The notes under the pieces were generated by a model. The model was not told where the DNA came from. It was given only the letters and a program-made list of their open reading frames with translations, and searched no databases. From positions 21,394,597 through 21,458,596 of the forward strand of contig NC_077242.1 of NCBI RefSeq assembly GCF_947179165.1: 64,000 nucleotides of DNA, given 5' to 3'. This stretch comes from Solanum dulcamara. Its lineage: Eukaryota > Streptophyta > Magnoliopsida > Solanales > Solanaceae. Both the position numbers and the translations under genes were made by a program. This document shows, in pieces, positions 57,841-64,000 of this stretch. Each line of letters opens with the position of its first letter. Position 1 is the first letter of the stretch.

Positions 57841-58900
57841 TTGGGTTTGGAGGTTAGGTTCATGATACTAGGCATCTCAGAGAAGGGTGAGGTAATAGCC
57901 AGTGTTGATCTAAGACCCACTTTTATAGAAGAAATTAAGGTCAAAGAGTTTGAAGATGTAAATTTGAATGAGATTAGAGAAAAAGTTTTGATGAGAAAGG
58001 CCCAAGATTCAACACTTGATGCAAGTGGAGTACTCAACTTTAGGGAAAGGATTTGTGTTCCCTGAGTGTATAGTATAATTCAGAAAGTTCTGTCTGAATC
58101 TTATGGTTCGCGATACTCTACTCACCCTGGAGAAACCAAAATGTACCAAGACTTGAAACGTCTATATTGGTGGCAGGGTATGAAGAAAGACGTAGCTGAG
58201 TATGTAGCCAAGTGCCAGAATTGCAAACAGGTGAAATATGAGCACCAAAGACCACAGGGTTACTTCAAAGAATGCCAATTCCTGAATGGAAGTAGGAGAG
58301 AATAGACATAGACTTCGTGGTGGGACTTCCCAAGACTTTGGAAAAATATGACTCCATTTGGGTAGTGGTTGACAGGTTGATAAAGTCAGTACACTTCATT
58401 CCCATTAGAGTATACTATAATACACAACAGTTGGCGAAGATTTACGTAAAAGAGATAGTAAGGCTACATGGGGTGACCCTTTTAATTATTTCGAACCATG
58501 GTACGTAGTTCACCTCTAAATTTTGGTGAAAGTTGCATGAAGAGCTGGACACTCAGCTCTCTTTCAGCACAGCCTTCCATCCACAGATAGATGGACAATC
58601 AGAGAGGACTATACAAGTGCTAGAAGATATGTTGAGGGCATGTGTGATTGATATAGGGGACATTGGGACAAGTTCTTTCCATTGTATGAGTTTTCCTACA
58701 ACAATAGTTACCACTCCAACATTGAGATGGCACCATTCGAAGATCTTTATGGGAGGGGATGCATTTCTCTCATTGGGTGGTTTGAAGCTGGAGAAGTGGA
58801 GCCATTGTGGGTAGACTTAGTAAGAGATGCTTAGGATAAGGTAAGAAGAATCCAAGCTACAGTTGTAGCAGCTTCGAGTCTCCAAAAAGAGTATGTTGAT
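57841..58900 (+). pseudogene. Integrase, element 5
   Basis: The linker frame (57841-58065) ends at LNFRERICVP. The zinc finger (58066-58305) reads ESYGSRYSTHPGETKMYQDL, in which the first His is Tyr, and CQNCKQVKYEHQRPQG. The core has TLEKYDSIWVVVDRL (58335 on), then LIISNHGT followed by a stop, where relatives have SDRGTQ, so the second catalytic Asp is Asn. [20 protein letters not shown] keeps the Glu. Frameshifts follow after ~58650. Confidence 0.87.
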
Positions 58901-58915
58901 TGTAAGTCAAGGGAT

Positions 58916-59155
58916 ATGACATTTGAGGCTGGTGAGAAGGTGCTTCTAAAGGTATCACCCATCAAGGGGCTATTAAGGTTTGGTAAAAAGGGCATGCTCA
59001 GTCCTCGCTATATTGACCCTTTTAAGATTTTTGACTGTATAGGGCAAGTGGTGTACAGATTGGCCTTACCACCTAGTTTGTTTAGGATACATCTGTTGTT
59101 CCATATGTCAATGCTGAAAAAGTACCTTGGAGATGGGGATTACATTGTTAAATAA
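58916..59155 (+). pseudogene. Integrase C-terminal domain, element 5
   Basis: The 79-codon frame reads FEAGEKVLLKVSPIKGLLRF, GKKGMLSPRYIDPFKIFDCI and HLLFHMSMLKKYLGD, the usual gypsy integrase C-terminal domain. Beyond a TAA, a weak chromodomain-like remnant (KVQWKK, then STWKTE) continues to ~59320. Confidence 0.85.
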
Positions 59156-59421
59156 GACTCAATTTTGTTGAACACGGATCTTTAGTATCTAGTTGCAATC
59201 CTTAATCTCCATATTTGAAAGTTGAGGATTAGGGAGATCAACATGGTAAAGGTTCAATGGAAGAAATGATTAGCGAAGGAATCTACTTGGAAAACGGAGA
59301 AGGGCATGTGAGACAAGTAACCTTAGTTGTTCGTCGAAGCAGGTACTACTCTATCTATACTTTAGCCCTGTTTTCCCTAGTTGGACACTCAGGGATGAGT
59401 GATGGGTAAATTGGTATCTAT
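59156..59421 (+). other. 3' non-coding part of element 5
   Basis: Chromodomain-like remnant and degenerate sequence leading to the LTR start at 59422. The usual polypurine tract is not clear (GGGATGAGTGATGGG, ~59392, is a weak candidate). Confidence 0.6.
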
Positions 59422-59877
59422 TGTAATGACCTATCCTTGTCGTTATTGATAGACCAATGGGGAAGGAATTTGGGCCAGAAAATTTAGGGTAGTAACTTCG
59501 GAAAAATTTAGCCTAAGGCAGACTTGGATGAATTCTAAGTCAGGTGAGGTCTAGGGTGACCTTCTGATAGATGGGGGATCAAATCAGTAATCTAATTTAG
59601 TTAACTGATAGCCAAGATGATATAGAGCAATTACGGCTTCGCAAAATCGCATTTAGGTGAGTAAGAATCTCAGAATTTGAATTGGCATGAAGGGTATGAT
59701 TTAAGATGCCATAGGAAAAGAGTGCGTTGTGAAATAGGAGATTGGAGATCAAGTTTCGAACTCTCTATTTCCATACAACCTGCTAGAGCAGGATTATTCC
59801 AGTGAGAGTAGGATGGTCCCACTGTGGTGGGATAGTCGCGAACTTAAGATGGGAAAAATTCAGAATGGTTTATTTCA
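59422..59877 (+). repeat. 3' LTR start of element 5 (family B), truncated
   Basis: It starts TGTAATGACCTATCC and matches the inverse of 60444-60893. It is broken at TTTATTTCA, where inverted LTR sequence begins. Confidence 0.88.
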
Positions 59878-60893
59878 CCTGATCCAATTATGCAAATCAA
59901 CCACAAATTATTAATAATAGTTCACATTATATCACCAATAATAGGTTCATCATAAAATAGGCCAATAAGTAATCATTTTACATATTCGATAGCATACTTC
60001 ATTATATATATACACACAACCATACCATGAAGTAATTTAGCAAGTACATGGAACACGTAAGGGAAACAAAACCATCACTTACTTCAAATTCTAGCTTCAA
60101 CAACTCTAAGGTGCAAGAGCTTTCCCTTTTCGGTTTCTCCGCTTGTTCTTGATCTAAAAATAATAAATATATATAAAGAATCAACAAAAGACCTAATTAA
60201 TATGAATAGTAACACAATTCTCATCCTAGGCCAAATCCATGATCCTAACCCCCATTCTAGGGCTACTTTCTGTCCTTAGTTTTCAAGATAAAACCCTCCC
60301 TCAAGATCACCCACTATAGATTATGGGTTCTAGGAATCAATTTACAAGTTTAGGAAGTAAATGTACCTTTGGCATAAATTAGGGTGAAAACCAGTAGGAA
60401 ATTGCCCTAGGTCATTTCTGGTCTTTCAAGAATGAAGTGGGAATGAAATAAACCATTTCAGGGTTTTTCCTGTCTTAAGTTCGCGACTATCCTGCCATAG
60501 AGGGACTATCATGCTCTAGCGGCCATGCTCTGGCTGGTTGCACAGAAACAGATAGTTCGGAACTTGAGCTCCAAACTCTCATTTCACAACACACCCTCAT
60601 CCCATGACATCTTAAATCACATCCTTCACACCAAATTAAATTTTGAGAGTTTTACTCACCAAATGCGATTTCGCGAAGCCGTAATTTCTCTGTATCATCT
60701 TGGCTATTAGCTAACTAAATTAGATTACCAATTTGATCCCCCGCGTATCACAAGGTCACCCTAGACTTTACCTGACTCAGAATCTGTCCAAGTCTAGCCT
60801 AGGTTAAATTTTTACGAAGTTACTACCCAAAGTTTTCTGGCCCAAATTTCTTCCCCATTGGCCTATCAATAATGATGGGGATAGGTCGTTATA
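59878..60893 (-). repeat. Inverted family-B LTR fragment (LTR palindrome 2)
   Basis: On the minus strand this reads from an LTR start (TATAACGACCTATCC at 60893) through ~1 kb of the LTR. The first 450 bases (60893-60444) are the inverse of 59422-59877. The next 566 (60443-59878) are the inverse of 50765-51370. Together with 59422-59877 it forms a hairpin with ~450-bp arms and a 566-bp loop. Confidence 0.9.
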
Positions 60894-61131
60894 TTTTTCA
60901 TCTCTATTCTAGAGATCGTTTGTTTTTATGATATTTATTTGTAAGAAATTTGTTCTTGAGAAATGTATTACCTAAGATCAATTTCTTACATGTCGCAAAT
61001 TCTATACAGAACCTTATATTTTATTATATTGACCGACATGCTAGATATGTTGTAGATTATAAACCAAGACTAAGGCGACCTCATTAAATGTTTTATAAAA
61101 GGTTATAGCATTGGGTATTTATCGGAGTAAG
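60894..61131. other. Spacer, no gene seen
   Basis: AT-rich; no ORF or repeat end recognised. Confidence 0.5.
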
Positions 61132-61143
61132 TCATTAAAAACC
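61132..61143. repeat. SINE target-site duplication, left
   Basis: TCATTAAAAACC, matching TCATCAAAAACC at 61341-61352 with one difference. Confidence 0.82.
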
Positions 61144-61340
61144 ACCAACATGGATTGTAGTGCAGTGGTGGGACTACTTCAACATTAATAAAAGGTCTTG
61201 GATTCGAGCTCTGGGTATGGAAAAAATCCTCTCGAGAGCACCACCCCCGAATGGGCCCTGCAGTGCGCGATCAAATTTAGTCGGGGCTCTATGGGCTCCG
61301 GATATTAGGTAAAAAACAAAAAAAAAAGAAGAAAAGAAAT
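61144..61340 (+). mobile_element. tRNA-derived SINE
   Basis: The 197-base element has a pol III A box (TAGTGCAGTGG, ~61158) and B box (GGATTCGAGCT, ~61200) at the spacing of a tRNA promoter. It ends in an A-rich tail (AAAAACAAAAAAAAAAGAAG). It is flanked by a 12-bp near-perfect TSD. These are the hallmarks of plant SINEs; several such families are known in Solanaceae, but I did not assign one. Confidence 0.87.
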
Positions 61341-61352
61341 TCATCAAAAACC
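61341..61352. repeat. SINE target-site duplication, right
   Basis: TCATCAAAAACC, one substitution from 61132-61143. Confidence 0.82.
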
Positions 61353-63659
61353 TATATATGAATATGTTACAACATATTTGCTTGTAAAATTTTATGTGTA
61401 CTACGTTTTTCGTGATGTAAAGGTATACATGATATTATTTTCATAGGTTCACTAGCTTACTTGCTCAGTGTCCTTTTGGAGTTAATGAATTACATAATAA
61501 TTGTACCATCAACTCATTGTCTGCAGTTACTTATTACATATTATGTGAATCATTAAGTATATGCTACTTATTTTATAAACAATTTGCTTACATGCTACAT
61601 ATTACATGAAGGGTTGGCACACATGCACTCTTCTCAACATGCATTTTGATATGTAAATATTCTATATGAAAGCTTAAAAAAGGAATTACTTGTTATAATT
61701 AATTTATTCACATTACTGATCATAGATCTTGATATATATATATATTATTTTTATTCTTCTATAATTAAGTTGTTAATCATGGTCAGTATTTTTGATTATT
61801 TATAAAATTTCTTTTGATAAAATAAATTAGCATGTTATATTTGTTGGTTGTTGAAAATTGATACATACTTGTTGCCCCTATTATTGTAAAGAAAGTATGT
61901 GATGAGTTCTCTTCAATGTTGTTAAGTATCATTTTCCTTGTATTATTATAAGGATCAAATTTCTTATATATCTTTAGTTTCGAGTCCTTACAGGGAGGAA
62001 ATAATACGAGTTCATTATGTAGGTGTTCTATAGGTTTCATATATGTATTTAATGTTTGTTCATCGTTTCGTATTATATTGTGTATAAGAATAAAGAAGCT
62101 CCCTAGATCCACATGAGATGTATTATGTCTCCTAACAATTATTTGATTTGTTTTTCTAAGAACTCCTACCATAAATGTTATGTGCAGACCATCTCATAAG
62201 AATATATTTTGTGACATTTTAATCTCTTAAGAGTCCTCTTCATCTTATGGTAGTATTATTTGAGTGATTATGATGCCCGTAGAATTATTCAGTGCCAATA
62301 AAACCTAACTGTATATATTTAGGAGTAATTTTATTTGTTGGCCTATTAATTCTTTTTTGGTATTAACTGTCAAGGCTTATTTGTTATTTTGATACAAACT
62401 TATTTGTGAGTTTTAACTAAAATGTGAGGTGATTCATAATGAACGTATTTATATGCTACATGCTATGCACTTTGAAGGATAATATCACATTCAATGCATG
62501 ATCAACAGATTGCTTGCCTAAACATTACCTACTACACAAAATACTTGAATACATTTTACCATGACAACCTATCATAGGTTAATTTCTCACGTGTTACACA
62601 CCTTACCAAGTATTTGTTTATATGATATATATCTCAAGGTTCATGATTTAGATAGTATATGATTTTCAAAACTCATAAGATAGAGCATATATTTTAAATT
62701 GCTCATATAATACATGATGATGGTTTGCAAGATATAAGTATATGTGTTTAAAAGTAGGTTCATGTATTGACCATCTTTGTGGTTTAGGGGTTACATATTA
62801 TGGTATCTTAGTAATTATTTTTGTATATGATATGTGTGTCCTAAATTGTCAATTCATGAAATACATGTCGTTGTATATTGTACACACCAAAGACCTTTAG
62901 ACCATGTGTTAAATCCTATATGGATTAATTTTTTATTTATACTATGCCTTGTGACCTACATATTTGAAGAAAATAGATAACATGTGTATATATACATAAG
63001 TACCACTTAGTAATGGGTCAAATATTTAAATGAAAAGTAGGTTCTGTATTCATCATTGTATATCTCATCTTATATGTCGTAGCTTGAGTTTTTACGTGAC
63101 ATGCATTCTTATAGCTATGGAGCTTGAGTAACTTAGAAATTTTTGCATGCCTCCTTGTGCGCACTAATATGCATGATGGATTTCCTATCGTGAGGGAAAA
63201 AATAATTTACTTATAATTTGTTAGCGTATCTTCCACTTATGTGTGTAACTTCATAATAATATATGGTCAAATATTATACTCATAGTAAGGCGGTAATACA
63301 TTAAAAGTTGGAGTATCTTTTCCATTACACTAAGATTTTCTTATTAAACTCATATATTTGTACTTTATATATATGACTATGTGCCTTGTAATGCTAAATA
63401 CTTAAATTCTGAATAGCATATCTGTTCATATGTACTATGTGCCTATTTAAAATAAATAAGTAAAAGCAAGATTTTCCTTGGTGAGGAACATTTTGCATTA
63501 TGTGGTATTGATATATTTTTCTTAGATGTTATTTTATTAACATGGTGTATCTCCTTATGAGTTTAAGGTTTGGAACACATAAATGGAATCCTACCAAAAT
63601 TTCAAAAGAGTCCCTAACTTTACACCTGCATACATTTATTTCATTCGAGGACAAATGTT
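61353..63659. other. AT-rich region, probable non-coding interior of an LTR element
   Basis: 2.3 kb of AT-rich DNA with frequent TATATG/CATATG-like steps and no recognised domain. A 129-codon minus-strand ORF (61783-62172) has no motif I know. The region runs into a polypurine tract and LTR start at 63660-63676, so I infer it is the internal part of a non-autonomous or eroded LTR element. Confidence 0.45.
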
Positions 63660-64000
63660 CTTAAGGGGAGAAGGATGTAACACCTTAGGTATTTATGGTT
63701 GTCCGTCCTCTCATGTTGAAAACTTATGAGCCCAAATTTGAGAGTTTTATTGTAGTATCATACCCGATTTAATCATATTTTAATCAAAATGGGATATATA
63801 TATATATATATATATATATTTATTGGCCTTCAAGAATGTCTTAAATATTTATGAAAAAGAAAAAAAACTAGTTAGATATATTGCTTATATATTTATTTTA
63901 TTAGAGTTTTATAATTTATTAATATTTTAACCATGATAGTGAGCCTAATTATGTTGAAATAATAATTGGGTAGGTTTTTATTTAAAATAATTTTATAAAT
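63660..64000 (+). mobile_element. Polypurine tract and start of a 3' LTR (truncated by window end)
   Basis: CATTCGAGGACAAATGTTC at ~63641 is the box that precedes the polypurine tract in these gypsy elements. Purine-rich AAGGGGAGAAGGA follows, and then TGTAACACC at 63676, a typical LTR start. The LTR continues beyond the window. Confidence 0.82.
63793..63819 (+). repeat. (TA)n microsatellite
   Basis: About 13 TA units in a row, inside the LTR start at the end of the window. Confidence 0.95.

Larger units (their letters stand above)
52330..59877 (+). mobile_element. Ty3/gypsy LTR retrotransposon 5, heavily decayed
   Basis: On the plus strand the order is LTR, primer site, gag (54372), protease, RT, RNase H, integrase, 3' LTR start (59422). 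The coding part has many in-frame stops, mostly TAG. The gag and protease differ enough from elements 1 and 3 to mark a separate gypsy family. The 3' LTR is cut at 59877, where an inverted copy begins, so the element has no normal right end. Confidence 0.88.

Noticed and set aside
61783..62172. 129-codon minus-strand ORF as a gene
   Set aside because: No recognised domain, AT-driven composition, no start context or neighbours that would support it; kept only as a remark in the AT-rich region.
1..64000. Endogenous pararetrovirus, CRISPR array, rRNA or tRNA gene
   Set aside because: Pol order (integrase after RNase H) and LTRs mark these as gypsy retrotransposons; no regularly spaced short direct repeats with unique spacers, and no complete tRNA or rRNA was seen, apart from the tRNA-like head of the SINE.

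Overview
This window is plant nuclear DNA, almost certainly from a Solanaceae genome (Solanum or Capsicum type). The evidence is several layers of Ty3/gypsy retrotransposons with roughly 2-kb LTRs and tRNA-Met primer sites (TGGTATCAGAG), a tRNA-derived SINE, hAT and Stowaway MITEs, LINE remnants, and one intronless DYW-class pentatricopeptide-repeat (PPR) gene. The genus is inferred from repeat style and was not tested by a search. No bacterial, organellar or viral system was seen.

Layout. 1-7444: a minus-strand gypsy element whose 3' LTR runs off the window. 7445-8050: the copia-type gag/protease remnant next to it. 8050-11100: a decayed plus-strand L1-type LINE with RT, zf-RVT and RNase H. 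11121-19467: a second minus-strand gypsy element with an AAAGC target-site duplication (TSD) and a deletion that fused integrase to its 3' LTR. 19525-21177: one probable and one clear hAT-type MITE, the clear one inside an unknown ORF. 22227-36167: a plus-strand gypsy element carrying two nested solo LTRs, in gag (TSD TGAAC) and in the 3' LTR (TSD GTAAT). 36172-36557: an RTE-type LINE tail.

36.6-46 kb is a relatively retrotransposon-poor island. It holds the PPR-DYW gene (39025-41211, minus), the only intact protein gene recognised, and a broken Ulp1/C48-peptidase-like gene (41877-44100) embedded in tandem repeats. A Stowaway MITE (46022-46304) and an AT-rich repeat array follow.

47.5-64 kb is again retrotransposon debris: a small LTR palindrome, LTR fragments in both orientations, a heavily decayed plus-strand gypsy element (gag about 54.37 kb to integrase 59.16 kb), a larger head-to-head LTR palindrome (59422-60893), a SINE with a 12-bp TSD (61144-61340), 2.3 kb of AT-rich DNA and the start of one more LTR (63676).

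The gypsy coding regions are all dead (stops, frameshifts, changed catalytic residues), so I list them as pseudogenes. The PPR gene is predicted to act alone in organelle RNA editing; the other parts interact only by insertion history. Nothing here is a clearly new biological system. The most informative signals are the exact nested insertions, the two LTR palindromes, the Gln-to-amber pattern of gag decay, the repeated ACGACTCGT palindromes in one LTR family, and the Ulp1-like remnant with a preserved intron.
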